A stretch of 64,000 nt of DNA from positions 62,001-126,000 of the forward strand of contig CAJXPX010000010.1 in the NCBI GenBank assembly GCA_913058335.1, written 5' to 3'. Shown piece after piece: positions 27,537-37,622 of this stretch. The notes below the pieces were generated by a model. It was not told where the DNA came from and did not search any database. It saw only the letters and a program-made list of their open reading frames with translations. Position numbers and translations under genes: made by a program. This stretch comes from an uncultured Hyphomonadaceae bacterium. Lineage in GTDB: Bacteria > Pseudomonadota > Alphaproteobacteria > Caulobacterales > Maricaulaceae. Position 1 is the stretch's first letter. Each line of letters opens with the position of its first letter.

Positions 27537-27836
27537 TTAGACAATGGTCATCAAGGTAGGGAGCACCCAACCATTGATCCAGTAAAGTCCCAAAGCCAAG
27601 ACAAGAAATGCCATGTCAAATCCCCCGAGAGGCGGGATGACTCGGCGAAGTGGCATCAATATAGGTTCTACGATTGAACTGATAATGCCGTAAATCGTTC
27701 CCATTACAGGATTGCGTAAATTCACCACATTAAAAGCGATCAACCAGCTAAAGATCATATAGGCAAAGAGAATGATCAGCAGAATCGAAACGAGCGGTGA
27801 GATAAAAAATACGATGAGAGAGTCAAAAAATGACAT
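27537..27836 (-). CDS. YggT family membrane protein
   Basis: The gene encodes a 99-residue protein with two YggT-type membrane segments (about 12-38 and 74-96) separated by a short loop with the conserved NLRNPVMGTIYGIISSIVEPILMPLRRVIPPLGGFD. The family is linked to envelope integrity and osmotic tolerance in bacteria and to cytochrome complex assembly in plastids, without a defined biochemical activity. It lies upstream of ccmF in the same direction with a 49-bp gap, so co-transcription is possible. Confidence 0.9.
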   Translation of the reverse strand: MSFFDSLIVFFISPLVSILLIILFAYMIFSWLIAFNVVNLRNPVMGTIYGIISSIVEPILMPLRRVIPPLGGFDMAFLVLALGLYWINGWVLPTLMTIV

Positions 27837-27921
27837 AATGTGCGAACCTGTGAAATATATAAGTCATATCTAGGAAGACTTCGGATTTAGGGCAAGAGCC
27901 TCTTAAAGCCAGTGCGATGTC

Positions 27922-28398
27922 TTATCGGCATAAATGGCCTTTTACGATAGCACCGGCCTTACCCATATCAATGCGGCCCGCATATTGAGATTTAAGCTGC
28001 GCCATGATTTTTCCCATATTCTTTAGGCAGGTTGCTTCACTCTCTTCGACGAGTTGGGCGACGATGGCCTTCATTTCATCATCTGAGAGGGGTTTGGGCA
28101 TGAAATCTCGAATGATGGTAATTTCAGTCTTTTCTCGCTCTGCGAGTTCAGGACGACCATTATCCTCATAAGTTTTTGCGCTTTCTTCGCGCTGTTTCAC
28201 CATTTTGGATAGGATGGACAGTATTTCCGAGTCGGATATGCCCTCGCATCGATCTTCAGCCCGGGCCGCAATGTCGCGGTCTTTAATGGCGGCACTGATT
28301 AACCGAAGTGTCGAGAGGCGCACCGTATCCTTGGCGCGCATGGCGGTCTTTGTTTCTTCGCTGATTTCATCTCGGAGGGGGGTGGCTACAACGGGCAT
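27922..28398 (-). CDS. GatB/YqeY domain protein
   Basis: This 158-residue protein matches the stand-alone YqeY family, which resembles the C-terminal tail domain of the GatB amidotransferase subunit. Visible are LRDEISEETKTAMRAKDTVRLSTLRLISAAIKDRDI, VKQREESAKTYEDNGRPELAEREKTEITIIRDFMPKPLSDDE and the C-terminal GKIMAQLKSQYAGRIDMGKAGAIVK. The ATG at 28398 is preferred because it has GAAAG upstream and gives the usual N-terminus; a GTG at 28410 would add four residues. It faces carA across about 250 bp. Function is not established. Confidence 0.88.
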   Translation of the reverse strand: MPVVATPLRDEISEETKTAMRAKDTVRLSTLRLISAAIKDRDIAARAEDRCEGISDSEILSILSKMVKQREESAKTYEDNGRPELAEREKTEITIIRDFMPKPLSDDEMKAIVAQLVEESEATCLKNMGKIMAQLKSQYAGRIDMGKAGAIVKGHLCR

Positions 28399-28655
28399 AG
28401 AGGCTTTCACATGTCAATTCGAAGTAAAAATCTAGTTCAGTCTGGCGGCCAGTTCCTTTTTTGCCGCAGGGCCTTATACTGCTTTACACGCAAATGCCAA
28501 GCGGCCCGCCCACCGGTTGTATTCTGACTTATCCATAAGGTAGCTGAACATTGTGACTTGAAAAGAAGAAGTCGATCCTTAAAAGCCTTTGAAGTTTGGC
28601 CGCTCGTCAGGCAGGCCGAGTAGATAGAACTCCGTGACCGAATAGGATTCGCTAT

Positions 28656-29807
28656 ATGGCTGATATTTTAAAACCGGAAGCCACAGCCGTTTTGGTGTTT
28701 GAAACCGGAGACGTTTTCTTCGGACAGGGCATCGGGACCCAAGGCGAAGCGATTGGGGAAGTTTGTTTCAATACAGCGATGACGGGTTATCAGGAAATCC
28801 TGACTGACCCGTCTTACGCCGCCCAGATCGTCTGTTTTACTTTCCCGCACATTGGAAATACCGGGGCGACAGATGAAGATGAAGAGGCGACGACCCCAGC
28901 GTCCCGCCGCGCCGCTCGCGGGGCCATATTCAAAGCAAATGTCACCCTGGCGTCGAATTGGCGTTCTCAGGGGGAGTTGGGTGATTGGCTTGAAGTCCGC
29001 GGAATTATCGGAATATGCGGAGTCGATACGCGCGCTTTAACGAATTTCATTCGGGTAAATGGCATGCCGAAAGGCGTTATCGCTCATGATGAAACCGGCA
29101 AGTTCGACATTGAGGATTTAACCGACAAAGCTAAGAAATGGGGCGGGTTGGTTGGGGCTGATCTGGCCAAAGACATGATTGATGAAACTCCCTTCGATTG
29201 GCGGGAAGCCCGCTGGATTTGGCCTAAAGGGCATGAAGATAAAGACGGTACTAAAAAAATTATTTTGATTGATTATGGCGTGAAGCGAAACATTTTACGA
29301 AACCTTGTCTCGTCCGGCCTGTCTGTTTCGGTCGTTCCCGGGACGACGCCTGCCAAAGACATCCTCGCAATGAAACCTGACGGAGTTGTGCTCTCTAACG
29401 GTCCAGGCGATCCCGCTGCGACAGGGGAATATGCGATTCCCGTTATCAAAGATTTGGTTAAGGCGGATATACCAATTCTCGGCATTTGTCTGGGCCATCA
29501 GCTTTTGGCCGCCGCCCTAGGTGCAAAAACAATGAAAATGCCACAAGGCCATCACGGCGCAAATCATCCGGTGAAGGATTATACAACCTCCAAAGTTGAA
29601 ATCGTCTCCATGAATCACGGCTTTGCCGTAGATAGAGACAGCTTGCCGGACACGGTGGAAGAAACCCATGTCAGCCTTTTCGACGGTTCGAATTGTGGCA
29701 TCCGTTTGCGCGGCAAGCCCGTCTTTTCTGTCCAGCATCACCCCGAAGCCAGCCCCGGCCCGCAAGATAGTTTTTATTTGTTCGAGCGCTTTGCCGAAGC
29801 CTTGTAA
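28656..29807 (+). CDS. carA: Carbamoyl-phosphate synthase small subunit CarA
   Basis: CarA is the glutaminase subunit feeding ammonia to CarB for arginine and pyrimidine synthesis. The 383-residue product has the N-terminal CPSase domain ([37 protein letters not shown]) and a C-terminal class I glutamine amidotransferase domain with the nucleophile Cys278 in GICLGHQ and the His362/Glu364 pair in QHHPEA. The 245-bp upstream region shared with yqeY should hold its promoter. carB is separated from it by two leftward genes, so carAB is not one operon here. Confidence 0.97.
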   Translation: MADILKPEATAVLVFETGDVFFGQGIGTQGEAIGEVCFNTAMTGYQEILTDPSYAAQIVCFTFPHIGNTGATDEDEEATTPASRRAARGAIFKANVTLASNWRSQGELGDWLEVRGIIGICGVDTRALTNFIRVNGMPKGVIAHDETGKFDIEDLTDKAKKWGGLVGADLAKDMIDETPFDWREARWIWPKGHEDKDGTKKIILIDYGVKRNILRNLVSSGLSVSVVPGTTPAKDILAMKPDGVVLSNGPGDPAATGEYAIPVIKDLVKADIPILGICLGHQLLAAALGAKTMKMPQGHHGANHPVKDYTTSKVEIVSMNHGFAVDRDSLPDTVEETHVSLFDGSNCGIRLRGKPVFSVQHHPEASPGPQDSFYLFERFAEAL

Positions 29808-29819
29808 TAACTGTGACGC

Positions 29820-30848
29820 TTAATTTAGGGAAACGTCCCCATTCTGAATAAGGCTATCCGCCGCCGCAAGAATGGCTTCTTTCGAAGGTCTTGGAACGAC
29901 TCCGGTTAAAGACGTGACGTAAGCCGTCTCGGCTTCGTGGAAAATACCCAAATCGGGAACAACGCCTTTGACGCGATCATCAAAAAGTCCAACCAGTTTG
30001 ACAACAAAGTTTGGCATATCTGACTTTGGAAGTTTCTTGGCGTCTGGATAGGCGTTTCTTAATATATCGGCGATCTCGCTGAGCCAGTATGTTTTCCCGG
30101 CGGCTATGAGCCGGCGGTTGCCTGCTCCGCTCGCTGTCATGGCGGAAACATGAATCGAAGCACAATCTCGAATGTCTATAATGGGATAAGCCACTTTTGG
30201 CATCATAGGAAAGTCGCCTCGAAACATGGCCTTGAGCAAACCTAAAGACGCGCCGCTATTATTATAAGTATCCGGCCCTAAAACCAAACCCGGACAAATC
30301 GTCGTGAGTTTTTCTTCCACACCTTGGGCCTGGGCATAAGACCAAGCCGAGAGTTCGGCGCGGGTTTTAGAAACAGGATAGGCGGTCAAAGGCTTCCAGT
30401 CAGGATCTGACCAATCCTTTTCCGAAATTATCATTTTATTTCCGCGTCCGGGCTGTCCCATCATAGAGAAGAGTGAAGAGGTCATGACGATACGCTCTAT
30501 GCCTGCGGAAAAGCCGTGTTCCAAAACGCGTTGCGCCCCGGCCCTTGCAATAGGAACCAAGGCTTCCCTATTGCTTGGAGACTCAAGTGGAAAAGGCGAG
30601 GCTATATGTTGAATAAAGCGGCAGCCTTGCACTGCGTCAGCCCAACCGGCGTCATTTTCGAGGTCAGCTTCGTGCAGTTCCAGTCTGGACGTGTCTGATC
30701 CATACGCCTCTAAAGCCTCCACAACCTTTTGGCCTTTGGCTTTATTACGAACGGTGCCCCGCACCGCGAATCCTTTTTCTAAAAGCTTGGCGGCAACATG
30801 AGAGCCAATAAAACCGGATAGTCCGGTGACGAGGACGGTGTCTGTCAT
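29820..30848 (-). CDS. NAD(P)-dependent epimerase/reductase of the dihydroflavonol reductase-like family
   Basis: This is an extended-type short-chain dehydrogenase, 342 residues. The cofactor motif VTGLSGFIGSHVA is at 7-19, and the catalytic set is Ser124/Ser125 (VMTSSLFSM), Tyr157 and Lys161 (YPVSK). The overall pattern resembles plant dihydroflavonol-4-reductase and bacterial aldehyde or ketone reductases, including ICPGLVLGPDTYNNSG. The substrate cannot be told from sequence. It converges with carA with a 12-bp gap and is followed on the same strand by no related gene; the M48 protease lies 9 bp upstream. Confidence 0.85.
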   Translation of the reverse strand: MTDTVLVTGLSGFIGSHVAAKLLEKGFAVRGTVRNKAKGQKVVEALEAYGSDTSRLELHEADLENDAGWADAVQGCRFIQHIASPFPLESPSNREALVPIARAGAQRVLEHGFSAGIERIVMTSSLFSMMGQPGRGNKMIISEKDWSDPDWKPLTAYPVSKTRAELSAWSYAQAQGVEEKLTTICPGLVLGPDTYNNSGASLGLLKAMFRGDFPMMPKVAYPIIDIRDCASIHVSAMTASGAGNRRLIAAGKTYWLSEIADILRNAYPDAKKLPKSDMPNFVVKLVGLFDDRVKGVVPDLGIFHEAETAYVTSLTGVVPRPSKEAILAAADSLIQNGDVSLN

Positions 30849-30857
30849 AATGTGTCT

Positions 30858-31718
30858 TTAAAGTGAGATTTTGTTTGGGCAGTTTTGGTTGTAGACATTA
30901 ATGGCTTCAGGCATCCAAGTCTCAAAATCACTTACACGGGTTTCAGGACTGGGATGGGTGCTTTGAAATTCAGGCGGAGTTGCCCCGGCCTGCGCACCCA
31001 TACGCTGCCAGAGACGGGGCGCTTCGCGAGGATCAAAGCAAGCGCGGCTCATCAAAATGAGTCCGATATAGTCAGCCTCGGATTCATGCTTGCGGGAAAA
31101 GGGCAAAGCGTAGCCATATTGGCTAATGCCGCCAAATACGCCCATGACGGCTTGCTGCGCCTGATAATCCATTCCGCCCGCACTTACGGCCACGCCTGAG
31201 CCCACTATGCGCTGCATGTTTTGTTGTGCCATACGTTCGGCGCCGTGGTGGGCAAGCGCATGGCCGACTTCGTGTCCCATAACCACGGCGAGTCCGTTTT
31301 CATTTTCAGCGATAGGAATAAGGCCGGTGTAAACAGCAGTATATCCGCCGGGCAAGGCAAAGGCATTGGCTTGATCGCTTTGAATGACGTTGAAGGCCCA
31401 ATCAAAACCGGGGTCTTCATTGGCTGCTGCCTTCGCCAATCGCCCGCCAATTTCCTGTGTTGCATCATAAACGTCACCTGACATCACTAGGTTTTGACGA
31501 TTATCCGCGAGAATTTGTTCATAAGATTGAAGGCCGAGTTGCATTTCCTGCTCCGGCTCCATCGTGCGGAGTTGTTGCCGACCCGTGAAAGGGACTTCTT
31601 CTTGATTCATAAAATAATAAATGGCTGCCCCAATCGCGAACAGTACCATTATCTGCCAACGAAATCCGCCGCCGCGCCGAGACGTGCGCCGTCCCGCAAA
31701 TTGATTGCTAAAAACCAT
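30858..31718 (-). CDS. M48 family zinc metalloprotease
   Basis: The product is 286 residues. A basic N-terminus leads to one membrane helix (about 21-37), then an M48 peptidase domain in the periplasm. The zinc-binding HEVGH is at 149-153 (HEVGHALAHH) and the second glutamate region is HESEADYIGLILMS at about 211-224; ALPGGYTAVYTGLI precedes the active site as in BepA/LoiP-like proteins. Such enzymes take part in outer-membrane protein quality control. It lacks the C-terminal TPRs of BepA. It is divergent from carB and 9 bp upstream of the reductase gene. Confidence 0.9.
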   Translation of the reverse strand: MVFSNQFAGRRTSRRGGGFRWQIMVLFAIGAAIYYFMNQEEVPFTGRQQLRTMEPEQEMQLGLQSYEQILADNRQNLVMSGDVYDATQEIGGRLAKAAANEDPGFDWAFNVIQSDQANAFALPGGYTAVYTGLIPIAENENGLAVVMGHEVGHALAHHGAERMAQQNMQRIVGSGVAVSAGGMDYQAQQAVMGVFGGISQYGYALPFSRKHESEADYIGLILMSRACFDPREAPRLWQRMGAQAGATPPEFQSTHPSPETRVSDFETWMPEAINVYNQNCPNKISL

Positions 31719-31863
31719 CTATCTGTCCTCAGTTCATTCACATTCTATCACATATTTTGGCTTTGGTAATACTTGTATCGACGAGTTCATTTCTCTAAAG
31801 GGGGGCAATTTGGATTCTTACGCCGGATTCTAGACGTTCAACGCCGAAAGCGGGTCTTCGTTC

Positions 31864-34800
31864 ATGCCTAAACGTACTGACATTTCATCCATTCTCATTA
31901 TTGGGGCGGGGCCGATTATTATCGGCCAAGCTTGCGAGTTTGATTACTCCGGGGTTCAGGCCTGCAAAGCCCTGAAAGAGGAGGGCTATCGAGTCATCTT
32001 GGTGAATTCCAATCCGGCTACGATTATGACCGACCCCGGCATGGCGGATGCGACATATATCGAGCCGATTACGCCTGAAATGGTCGAGAAGATTATCGAA
32101 ATTGAAAAACCGGATGCGCTCCTTCCAACGATGGGGGGACAGACCGCGCTGAATACGGCTCTGGCGCTAGAAGAAAGCGGGGCTTTGAAAAAACACGGCG
32201 TTGAGATGATTGGGGCGAAAGCCGATGTTATTGATAAGGCAGAAAATCGCGAGCGCTTTGCCGAAGCGATGACGAAAATCGGGCTCGAAAATCCGCGTGC
32301 GACGATTGTGACTGCGCCTGACGGAGACATTCAAGCCGGGATAGCCAAGGCGATGGAAGCGCTCGATTTCACAGGACTTCCGGCGATTATCCGTCCGGCC
32401 TTTACCATGGGCGGAACTGGCGGCGGCGTGGCTTATAATGTTGAGGAATATGAAGAGATTATACGCTCTGGCTTAATGGCCTCTCCAACTCACCAAGTTT
32501 TGGTGGATGAAAGTCTCTTGGGGTGGAAAGAATATGAAATGGAAGTGGTTCGCGACAAAGCGGATAACTGTATAATCATCTGCTCTATTGAAAATATCGA
32601 TCCGATGGGCGTCCATACGGGTGATTCCATCACCGTCGCGCCGGCGCTTACGCTAACGGACAAAGAATATCAGCGGATGCGCGACGCCTCGATCGCGGTG
32701 CTTCGCGAGATTGGCGTCGAGACGGGTGGATCGAATGTTCAGTTTGGCGTGAATCCGGAAGATGGTCGCATGGTTGTGATCGAAATGAATCCGCGCGTAT
32801 CCCGCTCATCGGCTCTGGCGTCCAAAGCTACCGGTTTTCCAATCGCCAAAATCGCGGCAAAACTCGCCGTGGGTTACACACTGGACGAGCTGAATAATGA
32901 TATTACCGGCGCGACCCCGGCGGCATTTGAGCCGACGATTGATTATGTTGTCACTAAAATTCCGCGATTTGCATTTGAAAAATTTCCCGGCTCAGAACCT
33001 ATTTTGACGACAGCCATGAAATCGGTCGGTGAAGCCATGGCCATTGGCCGGACATTTTCCGAGAGTTTTCAAAAAGCCTTACGGTCTTTAGAAACGGACT
33101 TGACCGGATTGAATGAAATAGAAATTGACCCGACGGGAGAGATGAACGCCGAGGAACTTCGCAATGCTATGAAAGCGCGACTGTCTTTATTGGCGCCGGA
33201 TCGTTTGCTCGTCGTCGCACAAGCGTTTCGTCAAGGCTTCACTGTTGAGAAGATTTTTCAATATACGCAAATCGATCCGTGGTTTCTTCGTCAAATCGAA
33301 GCCCTTGTAAAGGCTGAAGAATGGATACAGCAAACCGGATTGCCTAAAGACGTAAAAACATGGAGGGCGATTAAATCCGAAGGTTTCTCTGATGCGCGTC
33401 TCGGAGAGCTTACTGGGAAGTCTGAACAGGCGGTACGCAAGGCCCGCCGAAAAGCGGGCGTTCGCCCTGTTTTCAAACGTGTGGATACCTGTGCGGCGGA
33501 GTTCGAGGCTAAAACCCCCTATATGTATTCCACCTATGAAAACCCAAGCTTTAATGGCGTGGTCGAGGATGAAGCGAGGGTGTCAGATCGAAAGAAAGTT
33601 ATTATTCTCGGTGGCGGGCCAAACAGGATCGGCCAAGGGATCGAGTTTGATTATTGTTGCTGTCATGCTGCCTATGCGATGGCGGATATCGGCGTTGAAT
33701 CCATTATGGTGAATTGCAACCCGGAAACGGTTTCCACGGATTATGATACGTCTGACCGACTTTATTTCGAACCTTTAACCGAAGAGGATGTGCTCGAACT
33801 AATCAAGACAGAGCAGGAGAGCGGCGAACTTCTCGGCGTTATCGTGCAGTTTGGCGGACAGACTCCGTTGAAATTGGCCGAAGCCCTAGAGGAAAACGGT
33901 ATCCCTCTTCTTGGGACAAAACGCGACGCACTTGACCGGGCTGAAGACAGAGAAAGGTTTAAAGACCTCGTTGATACGCTCGGCTTGAAACAGCCAAATA
34001 ATATGATTGCCCGTAATGCGAAGGAAGCTCAATCTGCGGCAGATATTGTCGGCTATCCGCTCGTGCTTCGCCCGTCCAATGTTCTGGGCGGACGGGGAAT
34101 GGAAATTGTCGATAATGATGCAGAGCTAAACCGCTATATCAATGAAGCAGTAAAAGTTTCCGGCAAATCGCCTTTATTGATTGATCAATATTTGCGGGAT
34201 GCAGTCGAAGTGGATGTGGATGTTATTTGCGATGGTGACGACGTCTATGTTGCTGGCATTATGGAGCATATCGAGGAAGCTGGCGTGCATTCCGGCGATT
34301 CGGCTTGTTCGCTGCCGCCTTACACACTCTCTGCGGACGTGGTGGCAGAGCTAGGACGGCAAGCAAAAGCTCTCGCATTGGAACTTGGCGTCGTAGGGTT
34401 TATGAACACACAGTTCGCGGTGAAGGACGGAACGGTTTATCTTATTGAAGTAAACCCCCGCGCGTCTCGAACCGTTCCTTTTGTCGCAAAAGCCATCAAC
34501 CTTCCGATCGCTTCCATTGCCGCAAAAATTATGGCAGGACAAAAGCTCTCTGAATTTGATTTCTCGGTTCGCCCGCAAAAATATATTGCGGTCAAAGAGG
34601 CGGTCTTCCCCTTTGCCCGCTTCCCTGGCGTGGATACTGTACTAGGCCCCGAAATGCGTTCTACCGGCGAAGTTATGGGCCTCTCTGAAACTTTTGGAAT
34701 GGCCTTTGCTAAAAGCCAGCTCGGCGGCGGGGTGGTTTTGCCAAAATCCGGAACTGTCTTCATTTCAGTACGCGAAGAACATAAGCCAAAAATGGCAGAG

Positions 34801-35145
34801 CTGGCGCGCGAACTTATTGAGCTTGGTTTCAAAATTATGGCAACGGGCGGCACAACGAAATATCTGCGCGAGCAGGGTATTGAGGTTGATTACGTCAAGA
34901 AAGTCCATGAGGGACGGCCACATATTGTCGATGAGATGAAAAACGGCCATGTTCAGCTGGTCTTTAATACGACCAGCGGTAAGCAATCTTTGAAAGACAG
35001 TTTCTCACTCCGGCGAACCGCCCTGACCCAGAAAATTCCGTATTTCACAACGGCAGCGGCGGCGCGAGCCAGTGTCGAGGCGATTAAGGATCTGGCCAAA
35101 GGTGATTATGAGGTGGAAAGCCTACAATCTATTGCGGCGGGTTAG
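31864..35145 (+). CDS. carB: Carbamoyl-phosphate synthase large subunit CarB
   Basis: CarB makes carbamoyl phosphate from bicarbonate, ammonia and two ATP. The 1093-residue product has two homologous ATP-grasp halves (starting [15 protein letters not shown] at about 8 and [15 protein letters not shown] at about 578), an oligomerisation domain between them, and a C-terminal MGS-like allosteric domain (about 960-1080, [19 protein letters not shown]). Motifs [19 protein letters not shown] and [17 protein letters not shown] are intact. It is about 20 residues longer than the E. coli protein through small inserts. It is divergent from the M48 protease gene. Confidence 0.97.
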   Translation: MPKRTDISSILIIGAGPIIIGQACEFDYSGVQACKALKEEGYRVILVNSNPATIMTDPGMADATYIEPITPEMVEKIIEIEKPDALLPTMGGQTALNTALALEESGALKKHGVEMIGAKADVIDKAENRERFAEAMTKIGLENPRATIVTAPDGDIQAGIAKAMEALDFTGLPAIIRPAFTMGGTGGGVAYNVEEYEEIIRSGLMASPTHQVLVDESLLGWKEYEMEVVRDKADNCIIICSIENIDPMGVHTGDSITVAPALTLTDKEYQRMRDASIAVLREIGVETGGSNVQFGVNPEDGRMVVIEMNPRVSRSSALASKATGFPIAKIAAKLAVGYTLDELNNDITGATPAAFEPTIDYVVTKIPRFAFEKFPGSEPILTTAMKSVGEAMAIGRTFSESFQKALRSLETDLTGLNEIEIDPTGEMNAEELRNAMKARLSLLAPDRLLVVAQAFRQGFTVEKIFQYTQIDPWFLRQIEALVKAEEWIQQTGLPKDVKTWRAIKSEGFSDARLGELTGKSEQAVRKARRKAGVRPVFKRVDTCAAEFEAKTPYMYSTYENPSFNGVVEDEARVSDRKKVIILGGGPNRIGQGIEFDYCCCHAAYAMADIGVESIMVNCNPETVSTDYDTSDRLYFEPLTEEDVLELIKTEQESGELLGVIVQFGGQTPLKLAEALEENGIPLLGTKRDALDRAEDRERFKDLVDTLGLKQPNNMIARNAKEAQSAADIVGYPLVLRPSNVLGGRGMEIVDNDAELNRYINEAVKVSGKSPLLIDQYLRDAVEVDVDVICDGDDVYVAGIMEHIEEAGVHSGDSACSLPPYTLSADVVAELGRQAKALALELGVVGFMNTQFAVKDGTVYLIEVNPRASRTVPFVAKAINLPIASIAAKIMAGQKLSEFDFSVRPQKYIAVKEAVFPFARFPGVDTVLGPEMRSTGEVMGLSETFGMAFAKSQLGGGVVLPKSGTVFISVREEHKPKMAELARELIELGFKIMATGGTTKYLREQGIEVDYVKKVHEGRPHIVDEMKNGHVQLVFNTTSGKQSLKDSFSLRRTALTQKIPYFTTAAAARASVEAIKDLAKGDYEVESLQSIAAG

Positions 35146-35498
35146 GATTGGTAAAGCTTGGACTTAATTAATTTATTTCTAACCCAGCTTGGAACTTGGC
35201 GTTAGAAAACTGTGTATTTAGGCAGCGTAATAGGTGTTTCTCGGTAGGATAGCTTTATGCTGAATGCTCTGATTGTTTAAAAAGCTTTCCGGAGTTATAC
35301 ATGGGCGGGGTATCAGCTCAAAGGCATGGCGATATTGCCGTTTTTCCTGCCCAAGTAATATCGGCATAAAAGCGGAAATGAAATTCACGGCTATTAAATT
35401 GTTTGTAGAATTAAAGTCTCGCCGGACGTAGAACGATGCAACGAATGTATTTTTGTATCGTTCTATCAAAGATATACAGGCAATAATTTGGGTGAGTC
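35146..35498. other. 353-bp intergenic region after carB
   Basis: I see no convincing gene here. A leftward 83-codon ORF at 35218-35469 starts with TTG, has no ribosome-binding site and resembles nothing I know. The recognisable element is the inverted repeat at 35429-35465. Composition is more AT-rich than the flanking genes, as expected of a promoter-bearing gap. Confidence 0.5.
35429..35465. repeat. Inverted repeat upstream of the small membrane protein gene
   Basis: TAGAACGATGCAA (35429-35441) and TTGTATCGTTCTA (35453-35465) form a 13-bp arm inverted repeat with one G-T wobble and an 11-nt centre. It ends 33 bp before the ATG at 35499. It could be an operator, or an RNA hairpin in the leader. 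It is not followed by a T-run and so is not a typical terminator. Confidence 0.6.
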
Positions 35499-35765
35499 AT
35501 GGAAGATATTATTCAGTGGTTCGCCACGATCACCGGAATTGCTGCCGCGATTATGGTGGCATCAAACATATCGGCTAAAGTTTCGGGCTATGGATTTATT
35601 ATTTTTACCGGGTCTTCAATTGCCTGGGTGACTTTTGGTGTCCTCGCAGGTGAACCGCCGCTTACGATACAAAATGTTGTGTTGACGGTCATCAATCTTG
35701 TGGGGATTTACAGATGGCTCATCAAACCCGCGATGGGCGGGGAAAGCCCCGACGAAGAGGCTTAA
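35499..35765 (+). CDS. Small three-helix membrane protein, SemiSWEET/PQ-loop-like size
   Basis: This is an 88-residue integral membrane protein with three predicted helices (about 6-24, 30-50 and 56-75) and an acidic C-terminal tail. Segments such as ITGIAAAIMVASNISAKVSGYGFIIFTGSSIAWVTFG and VVLTVINLVGIYRWL recall the three-helix SemiSWEET/PQ-loop layout, but I cannot confirm the diagnostic PQ motif. GGGTGAG precedes the ATG. It is monocistronic between carB and a convergent DUF2383 gene, with an inverted repeat in its upstream region. Function unknown. Confidence 0.7.
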   Translation: MEDIIQWFATITGIAAAIMVASNISAKVSGYGFIIFTGSSIAWVTFGVLAGEPPLTIQNVVLTVINLVGIYRWLIKPAMGGESPDEEA

Positions 35766-35819
35766 ACTCCCGTGAAAATTAGGCGTCAAAGCTATTGGGT
35801 TGCTGAGGAAATAAAGCGC

Positions 35820-35881
35820 AAAAAAAAAACGGGTAAGCAATAGCTTACCCGCTTACGAAACGGCTCTGAGTAGGCTCAGAG
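35820..35881 (-). terminator. Double-hairpin terminator downstream of the DUF2383 gene
   Basis: Two perfect hairpins lie side by side: CTCTGAG/CTCAGAG (35864-35870 and 35875-35881) and CGGGTAAGC/GCTTACCCG (35830-35838 and 35843-35851, loop AATA). A run of ten A at 35820-35829 reads as a T-run on the minus strand. It is therefore a strong intrinsic terminator for the leftward gene ending at 35899, and probably also blocks transcription from the gene ending at 35765. Confidence 0.85.
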
Positions 35882-35898
35882 GTGGATTTCGCAAAAAT

Positions 35899-36330
35899 TT
35901 AGTCTAGCATCTCAGCAAAACTTTCGCCGGACTTCGCTGACATATGTGCTTTTTGAAGAAGCGAACGTGTCTGAGGAAGCAACTCATCATCTTCTAACTT
36001 GTCTTCTATTTTTTCGGCTAAATTTTCTTCACCATCATCCAAGGCCGAGATCGCCGCTTTTTCATCATCTCTAAACAAAGAAGAAAAGCGTGTGAAACCG
36101 CGATGAACGGCGCCTGCCATACTTCCATCGTCTTCTGGCTCGCCGCCAATTTTGCGGACATGCATTTGAATTTCAGCCACTAAGTCACGGCGCTCTTGTT
36201 CACGTCTCTTAAATTCCTGCTGTAGGCTATAATCATCATCTGATACTTCGCAGCATGTTTCGTAGCCTTGGCAGCTATCAATCAAAGTTTTCGTAACTGA
36301 ATTCAGGACTTTAATGTCGCGTTTGCTCAT
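35899..36330 (-). CDS. PA2169/DUF2383 family four-helix-bundle protein
   Basis: The product is 143 residues, all helical and acidic. It matches the DUF2383 (PA2169) ferritin-like four-helix bundle: VLNSVTKTLIDSCQGYETCCEV, RREQERRDLVAEIQMHVRKIGGEPEDDGSMAGAVHRGF and the charged DDGEENLAEKIEDKLED helix. The family is common among stress-induced genes and is often listed with CsbD-like and DUF1328-like proteins, but has no known activity. AAAGGAGAAAA precedes the ATG. A GGAAC sits upstream (36415-36419) but without a matching CGTT at the right distance, so I do not assign an EcfG promoter. Confidence 0.85.
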   Translation of the reverse strand: MSKRDIKVLNSVTKTLIDSCQGYETCCEVSDDDYSLQQEFKRREQERRDLVAEIQMHVRKIGGEPEDDGSMAGAVHRGFTRFSSLFRDDEKAAISALDDGEENLAEKIEDKLEDDELLPQTRSLLQKAHMSAKSGESFAEMLD

Positions 36331-36484
36331 GGGTTTTCTCCTTTATAATTAATTTACGCCTCTGGCACTTAATAAGGCGTGGTGATATTAGGAGAATTCG
36401 TGGAATTAAAAAGAGTTCCTATGAATAGGAAAAAATTCCATTTTCAAATATTAGATTACTGCCCCGGTATTATTCTCTTTAAGA

Positions 36485-36757
36485 TTAAATCGAATATTCT
36501 TTCTTTGTGACTACATGGCCATAGCGTTGCACAAATTTGCGTTTGATGCGGCGCACCATATTGGTTTCGTTCTCGGGCTTAAGGCCTTCGGCAATAATCA
36601 GTTCCTCGGTAAATTTCTTTGAAGTGAGCGGTTTACCGTCTTTAAGCAGGTCCTTTGCAGTGACACCCGCACACATATTCCATTCGCTGCACATGTCGGA
36701 TAATAGGATATTCAAATCCGCTTCCAACTCTGGATGACGGCGTCTTTCCCAAGCCAT
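36485..36757 (-). CDS. Conserved-looking small protein of unknown function, coupled to trpA
   Basis: I do not recognise this 90-residue protein. It is charged and mostly helical by composition (MAWERRRHPELEADLNILLSDMCSEWNMCAGVTAKDLL) with a basic C-terminal half (MVRRIKRKFVQRYGHVVTKKE), which could suit nucleic-acid or protein binding. It has two cysteines and no signal peptide. Its ATG begins at the base directly after the trpA stop codon, so it is probably translated by coupling with trpA. In many alphaproteobacteria accD follows trpA; here this gene takes that place. Confidence 0.75.
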   Translation of the reverse strand: MAWERRRHPELEADLNILLSDMCSEWNMCAGVTAKDLLKDGKPLTSKKFTEELIIAEGLKPENETNMVRRIKRKFVQRYGHVVTKKEYSI

Positions 36758-37564
36758 CTAGGTCTCTCCATGTGTGGCGTCGGCCAATGATTTTACCAAT
36801 TTGAGGGCTACTTCGGGGCCGTCCTCGAACATTGTTTTGACGATGGCTGTTCCAACAACGACTCCATCTGCATCTTTGGCGACGACGCGGGCGCGCTCCG
36901 GCGTTTTGACGCCGAACCCGACAACGACGGGAAGGTTGGCGGCCTCTTTGACGCGAGCGACTTGTTCCTTGATGGAGGTGCCTTTTTCTTTGTTAGCAGT
37001 ATTATTTGCCCCTGTGACGCCGGTCATAGAGACATAATAGACAAAGCCTTTTGTGCCTTCGACGACTTTTGGCAGTCGCTGGGCATTTGTAGTCGGCGTG
37101 GCGAGCCGAATGAGGGCAAGATCATGTACGTCAAACGCGGCGCGGAGCTCTGTATCTTCTTCGGGGGGCAGATCTACAATGATGGCACCGTCCACGCCTG
37201 CGTCCCGCGCAGCCTGTGAGAACGCTTCGTAACCCATATGATGGATGGGATTGCAGTATCCCATGACAATAATGGGGGTGGTCGTGTTTTTCGTCCTAAA
37301 CTCTTTCGCCATTTCGAGGACGGTTTTCAAAGTCGTGCCGGATTTCCGGGCGCGAATGCCGGCGTCTTCTATGACAGGCCCGTCGGCCATCGGGTCGGTA
37401 AAGGGAATGCCGAGTTCTATAATATCTACGCCGTGTTCGGGGAGGGCGTTAAGCATGTTCTGGGAAGCTTCCCGGTCTGGGTCACCCCCCATAATATAAG
37501 CGACAAAGGCTGCTTTGTTCTGGGCTTTCAAATCGGAAAAGGTCTGGTCAATGCGTAGGGTCAT
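36758..37564 (-). CDS. trpA: Tryptophan synthase alpha subunit TrpA
   Basis: TrpA cleaves indole-3-glycerol phosphate and passes indole to TrpB. The 268-residue TIM-barrel product has the catalytic Glu50 and Asp61 in DIIELGIPFTDPMADG (47-62), VDLPPEED and the phosphate-binding GFGVKTPERARVV. It is 2.9 kb away from trpB, with four unrelated leftward genes in between, so the usual trpFBA arrangement is broken and trpA needs its own promoter or read-through from the cassette. Its ribosome-binding site is weak (AGG 10 bp upstream). Confidence 0.96.
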   Translation of the reverse strand: MTLRIDQTFSDLKAQNKAAFVAYIMGGDPDREASQNMLNALPEHGVDIIELGIPFTDPMADGPVIEDAGIRARKSGTTLKTVLEMAKEFRTKNTTTPIIVMGYCNPIHHMGYEAFSQAARDAGVDGAIIVDLPPEEDTELRAAFDVHDLALIRLATPTTNAQRLPKVVEGTKGFVYYVSMTGVTGANNTANKEKGTSIKEQVARVKEAANLPVVVGFGVKTPERARVVAKDADGVVVGTAIVKTMFEDGPEVALKLVKSLADATHGET

Positions 37565-37622
37565 GGGAGGTGACCTAAAAGTTTTTATCGCGACTGACCA
37601 GACCTTACTTTGGGATCGGGAC

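Noticed and set aside
35218-35469. 83-codon leftward ORF after carB
   Set aside because: It starts with TTG, has no ribosome-binding site, overlaps the inverted repeat and shows no recognisable domain or signal peptide.
36395-36419. Possible EcfG promoter for the DUF2383 gene
   Set aside because: GGAAC is present on the minus strand, but no GTT follows at 16-17 bp. The gene family fits stress control, yet the motif does not.
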